Shown here piece by piece: positions 46,858 to 57,620 of a stretch of 64,000 nucleotides of DNA. The stretch spans positions 124,001 to 188,000 of the forward strand of contig NW_004451529.1 in NCBI RefSeq assembly GCF_000321225.1, in the 5' to 3' direction. The number at the start of each line of letters is the position of its first letter. The stretch's first letter is position 1. The DNA comes from Odobenus rosmarus divergens. Taxonomy: Eukaryota > Chordata > Mammalia > Carnivora > Odobenidae. The translations under genes and the position numbers were made by a program. The notes under the pieces are model-generated. The model had not been told where the DNA came from. It searched no databases and saw only the letters and a program-made list of their open reading frames with translations.

Positions 46858-47112
46858 ACTGATAATAACAGCAAATAACAGCATCATTAACCAAATGCTT
46901 TCTAGAGCCAGGCAGCTTACTAAGGGATTTTATGTGCATTATCTTATTATCCCTCATAGTAACAACATTGTTATTATTTTCTTATTGTATGGATGCCAAA
47001 ACCAAGGGTAAGACAGCTTATATAATTTGTTTATGGTCACAGAACTAGTATGTGGCAGAGTCAGATGTTACCCCAGGTTATTCTGAACTCTGAAGCCCAT
47101 GTGTTAACCCTT
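46858..47112 (-). repeat. MIR SINE
   Basis: Antisense MIR: ATTAACCAAATGCTTTCTAG, TATGTGCATTATCTTATTAT, GGTCACAGAACTAGTATGTG and CCCATGTGTTAACCC. Confidence 0.82.
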
Positions 47113-47565
47113 ATAATGTAGGTCCTTCCTCTAGTGACAGAAATGGAGGCGAGGAAGGCAAAAACTTCGTAGTCTTCAGTGGCTGCCCTTGGCCTATACT
47201 CCACATTTTCTAAAGTTATTGACCTGATATTTGGAACCCACCATAGGCCAATTCAAACCTGCCTTTGAAACCTTATCTCTTACTGTACCCCACCAATATC
47301 AGCACTGAGACCAGGCTTATTTTCCCTATAAAAAATGATTTCACTTAGCCTATCCAAATCCAATCCATCTTTTCCATGTAGGCTTTCCTGTATGCAGAGA
47401 GACTTCATACTCTTACAGTCCTAAAGTCACTTATGATGGCATTACTTGGCAAACATAGTGTATTGTGTTCTGGGGGCTGGGCAGGGGAAGGAGATATCGG
47501 TGTTTGAAAAGAAGGGGTGTCTGGCACATGGCCAGTTCTCAGTTTATGTCTGCTCACTTCCCTTA
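47113..47565 (+). repeat. Probable L2 relic
   Basis: CAGTGGCTGCCCTTGGCCTA and TAGGCTTTCCTGTATGCAG resemble sense L2. The match is diverged and the edges are uncertain. Confidence 0.35.
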
Positions 47566-47569
47566 TTGT

Positions 47570-47795
47570 CAAGGGCATGCCCTTTGGAGCCAGACACACT
47601 GGTTTTTGAATCTTATCAGCTCCATTTCTAATTGTGATAATTGAGCCAAATCACCAAACTTCTCCATACTTCAGTGGAGAAGAAGGGATAATTATAGTTC
47701 CTAGTTCACAGACTTATTGTGAAGATTAAATGGGATTCTATGTCTAGGACATAGTGAATGCTTACTACCTATTAGTTCCTATTATTATTATAAAA
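47570..47795 (+). repeat. MIR SINE
   Basis: TTTGGAGCCAGACACACTGG, ATTGAGCCAAATCACCAAAC, GTGAAGATTAAATGGGATTC and CATAGTGAATGCTTACTA follow the MIR order. Confidence 0.8.
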
Positions 47796-47840
47796 GACTT
47801 TTTAAGGATACGTTAGTTATTATTTGTGTGTGTGTGTGTT

Positions 47841-47960
47841 TTAAGTAGGCTTCACACTCAGTGTGGAGCCCAACGTGGGGCTTGAATTCATGACCCTGAG
47901 ATTAAGACCTGAAACGAGATCGAGTCAGATGCTTAATCGACTGAGTCACCCAGGCACCCC
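47841..47960 (-). repeat. SINEC short form next to a GT tract
   Basis: Antisense SINE ending CGACTGAGTCACCCAGGCACCCC. A short TG run (about 47825-47839) lies at its tail side. Confidence 0.88.
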
Positions 47961-48069
47961 TATTAGTCATCATTATAACTAGATTATATGTTACTATATT
48001 AAAAATTTGTAAGCGCCCCTCCCCCCACTCCCATGCACGTTACAAGCATTTAGCAAATACTGTTGGGTT

Positions 48070-48300
48070 TTTTAAATTGAGATATAATTCACGTAGCATT
48101 AAATTCATCAAGTTGGTTTGTTGTTGTTTTTAGTTTTTAAATTCGTGTTAACAGTGTAATATTAGTTTCAGGTGTATAATATAGTGATTCAACACTTCCA
48201 TCCATCACCCGGTGCTCATCATAAGAAGTGCCTCCTTAATCCCCATCACCTATTCAACACACGGCCCCCACCCTCCTCCCCCTGGTGATCATCAAGCCCA
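48070..48300 (-). repeat. Carnivore LINE-1 3' end, truncated
   Basis: The + strand shows ATTGAGATATAATTCACGTA, GTGTAATATTAGTTTCAGGT, TAGTGATTCAACACTTCCAT and CATCACCCGGTGCTCATCAT. Reverse complement of the L1 3' UTR. Confidence 0.82.
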
Positions 48301-48764
48301 CCACTGCTGCAGCGACCTGAGGGCCCATTGGAAAGGGACTTATCCAGGCTGGAGTCACCAGCCCTGCAGGAAGAACTTGAAACAAATGAACATGTAAATA
48401 AAACTAGTTTACACTTTTTTGCTGTTCCCTAAAACTAAAACTACCTTCTGATCTTGGTTAAAAAAAAAAAAGGAATCTAAAACATTATCCTTGTGGAATG
48501 GTTTGATTTGGTTGTTAGTAAAACTTTTTTAAAACTTAAAAATTTTTTTTAATTTAAAAAATATTTTGAATGCTTTAAAAATTAAGGTAAAGTTATCTGT
48601 AATTACAAGTTTGTTGTGTATTCTGCTCAAAAGTAAGACAAGATGAAGCATTGCTCATATTTTTAGATGTGTCCGAAACCATCCTTGGCAAATATCAGTG
48701 AATACTTACAACACTGGAAACACTTATTTTTGGTTAGGTAAAGTTTAAGTGAATGTGTTGTGTT
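48301..48764. other. Intron, no recognised element
   Basis: AT-rich. No feature is supported. Confidence 0.45.
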
Positions 48765-49265
48765 AAAAAACAAAATTCGACTGAGTAAATTTTAAAGATC
48801 TTATTGGCTTTATCCAATGATTTATGACTTGAGCAGCATCCAATCTAGCAGATAAGAAGGAGCTCTGAGGAGCTGTACCAAAGAAAAGACTTTCGTAAGC
48901 AAAAGGGAGCAGGAACAAAGAAGTTACAGTAGGCAAAAAAGCAGTTTGATTATTTCAAAGGGGTCTGTCAGGCAGATTACCCAACTAGTGCTGATCAGGC
49001 GATTTCTGAGTGACTGGTTTAAGATTCCATTTCTGGGAGAGCCAAAACTGTAATGAAGTCTCTTTTTGGTAACGTGGGGCTTCACAAAAGTGACTCCATT
49101 TTGGGCCTGTTGTTTTGTGTTTACCAGTTGGCTGTGTATTTTAGAGTTACAAATGAGGTAAAAAGCTAATTGTTAGAGAGTTGCAGACTCATAGTCTGGA
49201 CTCTCCCTCACCCACATTCTTTGTAGTGAGATACGAATGAGGAAGTAAGATACCCAGTATAGCTG
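48765..49265 (-). repeat. Ancient LTR, family not assigned
   Basis: AAAGATCTTATTGGCTTTAT, GAGCAGCATCCAATCTAGCA, GGAGCTCTGAGGAGCTGTAC and GTAATGAAGTCTCTTTTTGG are an antisense pattern seen in a dispersed ERV LTR. No coding remnant is present. Confidence 0.5.
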
Positions 49266-50045
49266 TTAGGCAAGTATTTTAGGCCCCACTGGTTTTTCTT
49301 TTCTTTAACTCTGGGGATTTTTTTTTTTTTTCCCCTTAAGAATCTATGCTTTCTGGGGTTTTGAATTTGCCTAGCAATTGCTAGGAAAGATAGGAAAGAA
49401 AATGAGCTGAATGGCTGGAATTCAACACAAGAATAAAGGTTTTCTGTATTTACCTTTGCATGATTTTTTTAAGAAAACTAAGATTTTGCTTCTTTATCTT
49501 TTACTTTTTGGTCTTTTCACTTTGTAAAAACTCAGTATGTGTCACTGGACTACTCTGAAATCCAAGATACCCTGAAAAGCTTTCTGCTCTTGATATTTCT
49601 GTGACTTCTCATTCTCCTTTTATATTTTGTTCCCCCACTTAGAGCACTTGGGTTTTATAATGTGCACTCCTAAGTGTAAAACCTACTTGGAATATTGGTT
49701 TTCTGTGATTAAGAAAGTACTTGTAGAATTTTGTCTTTCTTACGGTTGTTTATGTCAATACATGAATGTTTTGTGAAGATCTCTTAAAACTAAGTCACAT
49801 ACACTTCGTGAATGTTTATGTTGACTGATTTAGGAATAAATAGACGAGAACCACCAGGGAGGGAAGGAGAGTGTCTAGAGCGCTCCACCTGTGCATGCGG
49901 AGGGCTCAGAAGACCCTCTGCCCTTGAGACCATATTTCTGCCCTGGTGCTTTTCTCCTCCTTTCCATCTTGCCCCAACTTTATGGCTGCTGTGAAAAGTA
50001 CAGCAAGCAGAACCTGAGGCATGGGGAAAGGGTCTTTGCAGCCAC
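49266..50045. other. Intron, no recognised element
   Basis: Includes a T-run at 49318-49331. The GC-richer 49850-50045 has open frames in several directions but no recognised product. Confidence 0.45.
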
Positions 50046-50059
50046 TCTTGTGGCTCTTT

Positions 50060-50252
50060 CTATTTTTTATTTTTTGTATATTTGACGGAGAGAGACACAG
50101 CGAGAGAGGGAACACAAGCAGGGGGAGTGGGAGAGGGAGAAGCAGGCTTCCCGCGGAGCAGGGAGCCCGATGCAGGGCTCGATCCCAGGACCCTGAGATC
50201 ATGACCTGAGCTGAAGGCAGACGCTTAATGACTGAGCCACCCAGGCTCCTGG
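50060..50252 (-). repeat. SINEC full-length
   Basis: Antisense: GAGAGAGACACAGCGAGAGA and ATGACTGAGCCACCCAGGCTCC. Exact TSD TCTTGTGGCTCTTT at 50046-50059 and 50253-50266. Confidence 0.97.
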
Positions 50253-50266
50253 TCTTGTGGCTCTTT

Positions 50267-53200
50267 TTAAAGACGTGCTGTTTTTCACATATTTGCTCCT
50301 TTGGTTTGAATACCACTCCCATCATAAAGTTACTTTGCTGCTTTGCTGCATTTGGGGAGAACACAGAAATTTAAAAAATGTTCACATCTTATTCATGTTT
50401 TCCTTGATTTTTTTCTTTTGGCCGTACCTACATTTGACACGTGAGAACAGATGTTCTCTGAAGGCCAGGAATGGTTTATTAGACTCATACTCACTATGAC
50501 CCGGGTATGTGGTTGTTAAAAAGTAATAATCCTTGAAGAATGATTGTTGGAACAAAATCAGCTACCAGAGTAAAACCTTCCTACGTAAAATGTTAAAACG
50601 GCACTTACAAATCATTAAAGATATTTTATTCACTAAAATTTGCTTAATTTTAATGAGATCTGGAGAGGCTTTTACAAATTATTTTGTAGCCAGGTTGGCC
50701 TCTAAACTGAAAAGACTGCAAAGAATAACTAATAAAAAGTATCCCCACTGTCACTGAATTCTCTTCATAGGCAAAAGAGTTGACATTAGAAAATCCAAAG
50801 TAGGGTACAAAATCGACTGCCTTTTTGGGACACATTATAGCAACCCCGACTTTCTTAACATCTGGGATTAATGTTACCCTTTGTTTTTTATTCTGATAGA
50901 GATTAAAAAGTTATTTCCACCTTCAAATCTCCCGGTAAGCCTGTTCAGTGGAGGGAAATTGGATGCTTAGCTTTGGACAGTTTCTGAGCGCAGGTGAAAA
51001 CCTCAGATCTAGTCCATCCCTCTCAATTTACATGACCATGAGGAAATTGAAACCTAGGGAGGTTGAATGACTTGCCCTGGGACAGACTGCTAGCTAGTTC
51101 CTGCTTGAACTGGCGACCCTCTATTGGTTACCACTGACGCCTTGTTTTCTGCTGCCGGTAGGATATACAGTCCTTGCCTGGTAAATTCATCAGCAAATGC
51201 TGCTACACTCCTTGATCTCAGGTAATTCCCCACCCCCACGGCCTTTTTCAGTGTTGCTACGTGGTGCAAAGTAGAGGACTGCAGAAACTTAGGTGGAAAC
51301 AATCCTGGGAGATCCGTGGGATCAGTTCACAGGGGAACAGGCAACAGAGTAAGAAAGATGTCTTGCAAGGGAGTAGAGAACTGTTTGTAAACATGACTGT
51401 AACAGGGCTCCTGAACTTTGGGGAGGGTATTTCTGAGACTGGAGAAAAGGCCAGTTCAAAGACAGGTTTTTAAATAGATCATCGGTTTTCAAAAAGTATG
51501 CATTTTGTTGGGACCACAAGTATACAGTTAATTGTAAGAGAAAAGAAACATTGGAATTTTTCCTGCCCAGACTCTGAAAGTCAAATATGGAGGACCATTG
51601 TAAGGGTGACAAAAATGAAGGGTGCAAGTCTAACTTAGGGAACCCTTGCTCTGGAAAATGCATGCATTCTGGCTTTGATAGAGGACCTCTTAGATTTAGA
51701 AATGAAAAGTTATTAATAATTCCAGTGGCTGTGGCTAATTAGAACAATCTTTTGTAGGTAATCAGAAGCTTTAAAAAATACCTGATTGTTTACATGAGAA
51801 CCTGTGTGGAATTCTAAAAGGACTGCATTATTTAAAGTCATTAGCTTCTGTTTATGTAGTTTTAAAAGTATCTTTACAGCCTTTGATTATGTTCCTAAAA
51901 TTGTTTTGTACTCTTATACCCCTGATCCCTAAATGTTTTATGAGTTTAATACACAGCACCTGAACTATTTGATACTGTTTTTCTGGTCCTTTTTTTCCCC
52001 TTGGGTTATGAGTGTTCTTCCTAACCAAGAAGATTACCCATTGTTAAACTGAATTGCTCTCCCGGGGTGCATAGGCAACTGCTTGAATGTGGTTTATAAT
52101 TCTTGTTTGCCCCTGGGCGGTTGCCAGCAGGGAGTAAGGCATTATGGGAAGTAGTTTCTTTACCTTCCACAACAGGTGTCTTTGTCAGTGTACCTTATTC
52201 AGGTATCAGGGTAGAAGCACTGAGTCACTGCAGCAAAGAAAAACATGAAAGCAAGAGGAATTGCTTTCCCATCTAGAAAATGGTGCTGCAAGATAAACCT
52301 GAAACCTTCTGGTGCTAGTGAATGCATGAAGAGGTTCACAGTATCTTTTACAGTACTTCTGAAAAGATAAAAAGGAATTTAAAAGGTATGAACTGCCTGG
52401 ACGCTTTATGAAACCTTGTCTCTTGATTACCGTTTAATTTTTACCTGGTTAGTCAGCCTTCAGATAAATATGCTGGGAAACTTTTTGACAAAAATGAAGC
52501 GTAAGAGACAAAGCTGCATTGTAGCAAAAAATGAAGTAAAAATGCTTTACTGGCTCCAACGAGGGTCAAGCACAGTTTGAAGCTGTTTTAATCTTGAAGA
52601 TTTATTGAAAGTATTGTATTTTCTGTTAAAATAAGCCTATTAGACTTGCTTCTGTTTCCTAGCAATAAGGTGTTTTTCTCCTTCCGTGTGTGTGTGTGTT
52701 TAATCTAGAATGCTATAGCAATTTCAAGACTCTCCTAATCATATTTAAATGGAACAAGGTGCTATTTAAGTAATCATGTTAATCTAGGTGAAGGTACTTC
52801 AGGAAAATAAGGGAAAATAGACACCATGAACCTCATTTTAAGTTTTGTCCTTTGAAAAGCAAACAAACAACATAACAATGCTATTGGTAATTAGGGCTAA
52901 AAATTCCAACCAGTATCTGCATTTGATTATAGACAAACATTGCCAAATTGATTTCTAATTCTAACAAATGATATTTCTCATGGTACTGCAATGTCATAAT
53001 CTGTAAAAAGCAGAGATGATAATAGCTTAATTAGAAATTTTGGAAAAACAACTTTTGGAGGAGCTTCATTTGTTCTCCCCCTTTTTATTTGCTTAATACT
53101 TTTTCCATGGAATTAGCATACATTATATTTCCTGGTAATTTAGGCAACTTTGTAATGATAATTATGGGCAGCTTTCAAATTTTTCATTAGAGCATATTGA

Positions 53201-53879
53201 GATTCATTTACGGTCTCCAACTGTAAAACACGTCTGGTGGCTAAGACATCACCAGTTCATGACTATCTGCTAATATGGGTAATTAAAAGAAACCTCTAAG
53301 CTTAAAAAAAAAAAAAGAGAGAAGAACTTTAATCTATGGGAGAAAAACTGTAAGTTTAGAAACGGGACCTTTGCGTTGCTTTCTGAATACCAACAGAAAA
53401 CAAAGTTCCCCAAAGCAAGAATTTTATTTAAAATATTTGTGTGTTTTTTAGTGGGAGAAGGGGAAATGATAATTAATTGATATTGCAGTCCCTGTTTCAT
53501 TTTTATATTTTGGTACTTTTTTTAACAGAAATAATCAGAGGTGAAAAAGAATCTCTTTTTTTCATACTTCAGGAGATAATTTTTAACCGCACCAAGAATT
53601 CTAGAAATTCTGAAAAACTAAAGGTTGCCATCTATTTATTTTCTATGAATGTGGAAAAATAAGCCGTAAGAAAATCGACTTCTCCTCCAAGAAGAAGAAT
53701 CTTGATATAAGTAATACTGAAGTAAGAAGATAAACTTTGAAAGTTTCTAATTACCAAGAGCATAACATAAATCAGTTTTGGGGGGTCTTTTGTTTTGTTT
53801 GATTTTGCTATAGGATATTTCCAGTTAGAAAACTTTTCTTTATTTCTCTTTTTGAAGCTGAAAGAAGATTTCCCAAAAC
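50267..53879. other. Repeat-poor intron before the alternative first exon
   Basis: In 3.6 kb I recognise only one small antisense MIR (about 51005-51115). A short GT run lies at 52686-52700 and an A-run near 53304-53316. No exon is seen. The part at 52900-53060 is rich in TAATTA-like motifs (TAGCTTAATTAGAAATT). Regulatory function is possible but unproven. Confidence 0.55.
51005..51115 (-). repeat. MIR fragment
   Basis: ATTTACATGACCATGAGGAA, ATTGAAACCTAGGGAGGTTG and ACTTGCCCTGGGACAG match the antisense MIR core. Confidence 0.7.
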
Positions 53880-54176
53880 CGAACTTTCCAGCTGCTGTGT
53901 TAAGAATGCAGAAGGTGTTTATAGTGTATACTTCCTCCACAGATAAGAGACCTCCCTTGGTTTTCTACTGGGGGTGAATTGCCAGGCAAGCCTGGGATAG
54001 CAGCTGCTTTTCTTTTTTCCTTTTCTTTTTTTCCTTCTGGATTTTTGATACTCCGCCCCCTGGAACTCAGGTGGGTGTGGGCATTGGCACTGAGCTGCAG
54101 TAGGAGTTTTCCTTGGATAGTCTGGTCTGGAGCCTGGGTAGCAGCTGGTGCTGTGGAAGGGCCAGCTGGCAAGATG
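53880..54176 (+). promoter_or_regulatory. Probable 5' UTR and promoter of the short RABGAP1L isoform
   Basis: This sequence lies directly upstream of the alternative start codon. It contains an ETS-like ACTTCCTC followed by a GATA motif (AGATAAG at 53941-53947), four CAGCTG E-boxes (about 53890, 54001, 54141 and 54163) and a GC-box-like CCGCCCCC at about 54053-54060. It has no CpG island and no clear TATA box. A pyrimidine tract (54008-54038) followed by AG at 54070 could be a splice acceptor, in which case the true first exon would lie further upstream. The transcription start cannot be fixed from sequence. Confidence 0.45.
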
Positions 54177-54284
54177 ATGGAAGAAATCTCCATTATGGTG
54201 GCCTATGACGCCCATGTTTTCAGCCAGCAGCATGATGAAGACTTCCTCACTAGTCTGGTGGCCATCAGCAAGCCCAGGTCTATG
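54177..54284 (+). CDS. RABGAP1L: RABGAP1L alternative first coding exon (short isoform)
   Basis: This is the start of the short RABGAP1L isoform, which lacks the PTB and TBC domains and consists mainly of the C-terminal coiled coil. The 36 codons read MEEISIMVAYDAHVFS, then QQHDEDFLTSLVA, then ISKPRSM. This closely matches the N-terminus I remember for the human short isoform, which I recall with L where this window has the second Q. The donor is ATG|GTAGGT at 54284/54285, phase 0, so it can join the same VPTKK exon used after the TBC exon at 3125-3253. Two ATGs are adjacent, at 54174 and 54177. The second has A at -3 and G at +4 and is preferred; the first would add one Met. The frame is open upstream to at least 53979 without an ATG. 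Without catalytic residues the product cannot act as a GAP, so a scaffolding or regulatory role is inferred. Confidence 0.9.
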
Positions 54285-54969
54285 GTAGGTGGTGCCTCGC
54301 ACACTACTCTGGGGCTGTTTTTTTCCTTTCTAATATGATAGCTGTATTCGTATAGCAACTGAGAAAAACTTCCTGGGAATTAAAATAGAAGTATTGCTTT
54401 TGGCTGTGTGTTCAGGCTACAAAAAGGTCTACAGGTTTTTAATGAATTTATTTACATCACTAAACACTATTATATGTTTAGTAGTGCATTTTAAAGTGCT
54501 TTAGGAGTAAAACTTAGGTTAATACTTTCATATGTAGTGAGGGTCAGAGGAGTTTTAAAGTGGCAAATAGCACTTTGTCCCATGTGTTTGCCTTGTATGT
54601 ATGTATATGATTATGAGGTGAAGGTTACCTATATTTAAACACATATGATTCAGTCTTTTGAAGTGTAACATTTTTACCAGTGGGCTAAAACATCAGGATG
54701 GAGAACCAAGCTATCTAAAAGTCAGATAACTTTCAGAATGTTTACGTTATTACTAAAAACTATTATGAAATTAACTTCTAGTACAATTATCATTTGGATT
54801 TAATACTTGTAATTTTTTTTAACCATTCTCCAAGGGTCTTGGTGTTCATGTCCTCACCTAATAGAAAAATGAAGTTCTTGCAAATGTTTGTTTATTCTCT
54901 GTAAATGTCATCCTTATAATGGCTGTCTAGTTTAAGATAGCAGTGAGCCATACTTTTTTGTTTTTTGTT
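54285..54969. other. Intron after the alternative first exon
   Basis: Starts with donor GTAGGT. AT-rich with no recognised repeat until the SINE at 54970. Confidence 0.6.
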
Positions 54970-55160
54970 TTTTTAAGATTTTATTTATTTATTTGACAGA
55001 GAGAGACACAGCAAGAGAGGGAACACAAGCAGAGGGAGTGGGAGAGGGAGAAGCAGGCTTCCCGCTGAGCAGGGAGCCTGATGCTGGGCTCGATCCCAGG
55101 ACCCTGGGACCATGACCTGAGCCGAAGGCAGACGCTTAACGACTGAGCCACCCAGGTGCC
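54970..55160 (-). repeat. SINEC full-length
   Basis: Antisense: TTAAGATTTTATTTATTTAT, GACAGAGAGAGACACAGCAA and CGACTGAGCCACCCAGGTGCC. Confidence 0.95.
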
Positions 55161-55656
55161 CATAGAATGAAAGACTATATTGTAACAGTTATCTTGCTAA
55201 TATGAAACCCTGATTCTCTATTTTAAGGCATAGGAACCTTAAAAACATACTATGGCAATTTTTTCAAACAATATATTGTTACGAAAAATATAAAGGGGAA
55301 TCTCATAAATTGACTTTAAAAAGACTTATGGGTTATATTAAGTAGATGCAGTCTGTTGCCATTGTTTAGATGCTGATTTGAACAAACTATAAAAAAACAT
55401 CAATAATTGACCACTAATTAGATATTTAATGATACTAAGATTATTCATTTTTTTGCAATAATATTATAATTATGTTTAAAATGATTCAGAGATACATATT
55501 AAGATAATTATGGATGAAATGTCTGCAAAGATTCAAAAACATTTCCGATTCAGTAGAGGGATTAGTGATGTGGATGAAGTTAGATGACTGTGTGTTGGTA
55601 ATTGTTGAAACTGGGAGATGAATATATAGGGATTCATTATACTCCACTTTGTAGAT
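55161..55656. other. Intron, no recognised element
   Basis: AT-rich intron. Confidence 0.45.
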
Positions 55657-55657
55657 T

Positions 55658-55763
55658 TTTTTTTTTTTTTTTTAGGTAGGCTCCATTCCCAACATGTGTC
55701 TTAGACTCATGACCCTGAGATCAAGAGTTGAATGCTCCACTGACTGAGCCAGTCAGGGCCCCT
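55658..55763 (-). repeat. SINEC short form
   Basis: T-run, GTAGGCTCCATTCCCAACAT, GAGATCAAGAGTTGAATGC and CTGACTGAGCCAGTCAGGGC. The flanks TGTAGATTTTT and TGTAGATGTTTTA are the TSD. Confidence 0.88.
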
Positions 55764-57450
55764 GTAGATGTTTTATAGATACAGTTAAAAAGAGTCAGCT
55801 AGACCAAAAAAAATAGCAAAAGCCAAGTAAATACAACATAATATACTTCTGTAAGTGTTCATTAATACAGAAACATCTAACCTTTTGCATTCTTGTCCTA
55901 TTTAATATATATAACCTACATTTTTTTCTATTTTTATAATTATATATATTATGTGGATATTATTGCCAATCCTTAGTAAACCACAATATTTTACCAAGTC
56001 AGGAGAGATAGTCCATCAGTAGTTGTGGATAATCTTTTAAACTTCATTTTAGCCATTAGTTTCACAATATTCCGCCATGAAAACTTATCCAAAAAATTTA
56101 GAACTTTATTTTATTTCTTTTTGGTGGTCCTGTAAAGATCCTCTTAAGGGATCTGAGCTGAGTCTTCAAACTCTTGTAGGAATTTTCCGTGTCAAAGGAG
56201 AGAAGAAACAAAAACAGATAGAAAGTGGCACAATAAAGAGGACATGGGGAACTGAGGAGGTAGGCGGTGACCTGACCAGGTCCTAGGGAGCATCTCATGC
56301 TCAGCAAATGTAGGACATTGTGTGGTGTGAGTGTGTGGTCACATGCACATTTACAGGAGACAGAGAGAGGAAATGAATCAACGAATTAATATTAATGTGC
56401 TTACCAGGAAACACTTCCGTTTGTAGATTATATGAATATTCAATATGTTGATGTATGTTGTGCCTTGATACAACTTCAGCTCCCCCAAAGCACACTTCTG
56501 CTCCTAACCCTGGAGAATGTTTGCTATGAAACTTGGTCACTAATATGGAAAGTCTCAGAGGTATGATAAAGGCACAAAATATTGGTCTGTATACTAAACA
56601 TTTAAATAATATAGATGTTGGGGTGTTGAATTTGATTGTACAACTTTCTGGAGTTACATGGTTTTCTTTATCAGATGTGAGATTTTTAAAGAATTGACTG
56701 GTACAGTCTTTTGAAGGTGATAATTTGGTTTTGGTTCATGTGGAAAAGTTAAACTAAAATTGTGCTAACATGAAATATTTATCATTTACTTTTTATTCCA
56801 TATTAGATTTTTTGCTTTGTCTGAGATGAACCCTTTAAATTGTATGAAAGAGATAAATACTCAGATTTTCGACAGTATGAAATAAATTACTTCTCAATCT
56901 GATTTATTACTGCACTGTGAAACAAATTACATTCTTGCTAACATACAAAATCCTTTGGGTTTAGGTCGATTATTACAAAGGGTATTTAGAAGGTTTCTTA
57001 GTACAGGATTAATTAAATATCTTTCTGTAATTGGATTTTGTTTCATAATGGAAGGTATCTTGATTCCTCAAATGGTAAAAAGCCCATTAAGAACAGTGGT
57101 TTTGATGTGGACACTGAATCTTTTCTTGTTTATAAGTAGCCCTGTGGCTTTCTGACATTTTTGGTGGAGACTTATGGTACAAAAATACAAGCCATTATGC
57201 ACACAAGACTAAAAGAAAATTTAACTAAACAATACTTTTGTTGCTACTTGTGATGTAGTCAGATTTTTTGTTTTGTTTACAGGCTAGTTATGTTCCACTG
57301 AATTGATTTCAGAAATGTCTCAAGCTACACTTTAAAAAATATGGCTATATCCTATTGATCCTTTGAATAATAATGCAAGAAAATCACAAATCCCTTTATA
57401 CAGGTCCCTTTAGACAATCATGGCAAGAAAAAAAGGATAAGGAAGCCAAG
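55764..57450. other. Intron, little recognised
   Basis: AT-rich intron. About 56110-56300 may be a diverged antisense L2 (too weak to call). The frames 56077-56286 and 56301-56540 have no recognised family. Confidence 0.4.
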
Positions 57451-57482
57451 CCCCCCACCCCTCCCCTTTTCTCCCTCCCCCC
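57451..57482. other. C-rich tract, quadruplex-prone on the minus strand
   Basis: Five C-runs of 3-6 separated by 1-6 bases (CCCCCC A CCCC T CCCC, then CTCCC T CCCCCC). The complementary strand fits the four-run G-quadruplex pattern. Confidence 0.7.
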
Positions 57483-57499
57483 AACCCAAGAAATTACCT

Positions 57500-57606
57500 G
57501 GGCTCCTGGCTGGCTCATTCGGTAGAGCAGTAGAGCATTTGACTCTTGATCTCGGGGTCGTGAGTTCGAGTCCCATGTTGGGTGTAGAGATTACGTAAAA
57601 AAAAAA
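57500..57606 (+). repeat. SINEC short form, strongly tRNA-Lys-like
   Basis: A-box-like TGGCTCATTCG (57511-57521), GACTCTTGATCTCGGGGTCG and B-box-like AGTTCGAGTCC (57563-57573) are well preserved relative to tRNA-Lys. An 8-bp tandem duplication GTAGAGCA (57522-57529 and 57530-57537) lies between the A box and the anticodon region. TSD AAGAAATTACCTGGG upstream and AAGAAATTGCCTAGG downstream. A repeat, not a working tRNA gene. Confidence 0.93.
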
Positions 57607-57620
57607 AGAAATTGCCTAGG

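Noticed and set aside
49906..50364. 152-codon minus-strand frame
   Set aside because: Much of it is the sense strand of an antisense SINEC (50060-50252), whose CT-rich body is open in many frames. The remainder has no homology.
53979..54173. Upstream extension of the short-isoform frame by 65 codons
   Set aside because: The extension has no ATG, is low-complexity (FSFSFFPS), and the Met at 54177 has the better context and matches the remembered isoform start.
57500..57606. Candidate tRNA-Lys gene
   Set aside because: It has SINE flanks, a poly-A tail, target duplications and an 8-bp duplication in the tRNA part, so it is a retroposed SINE.
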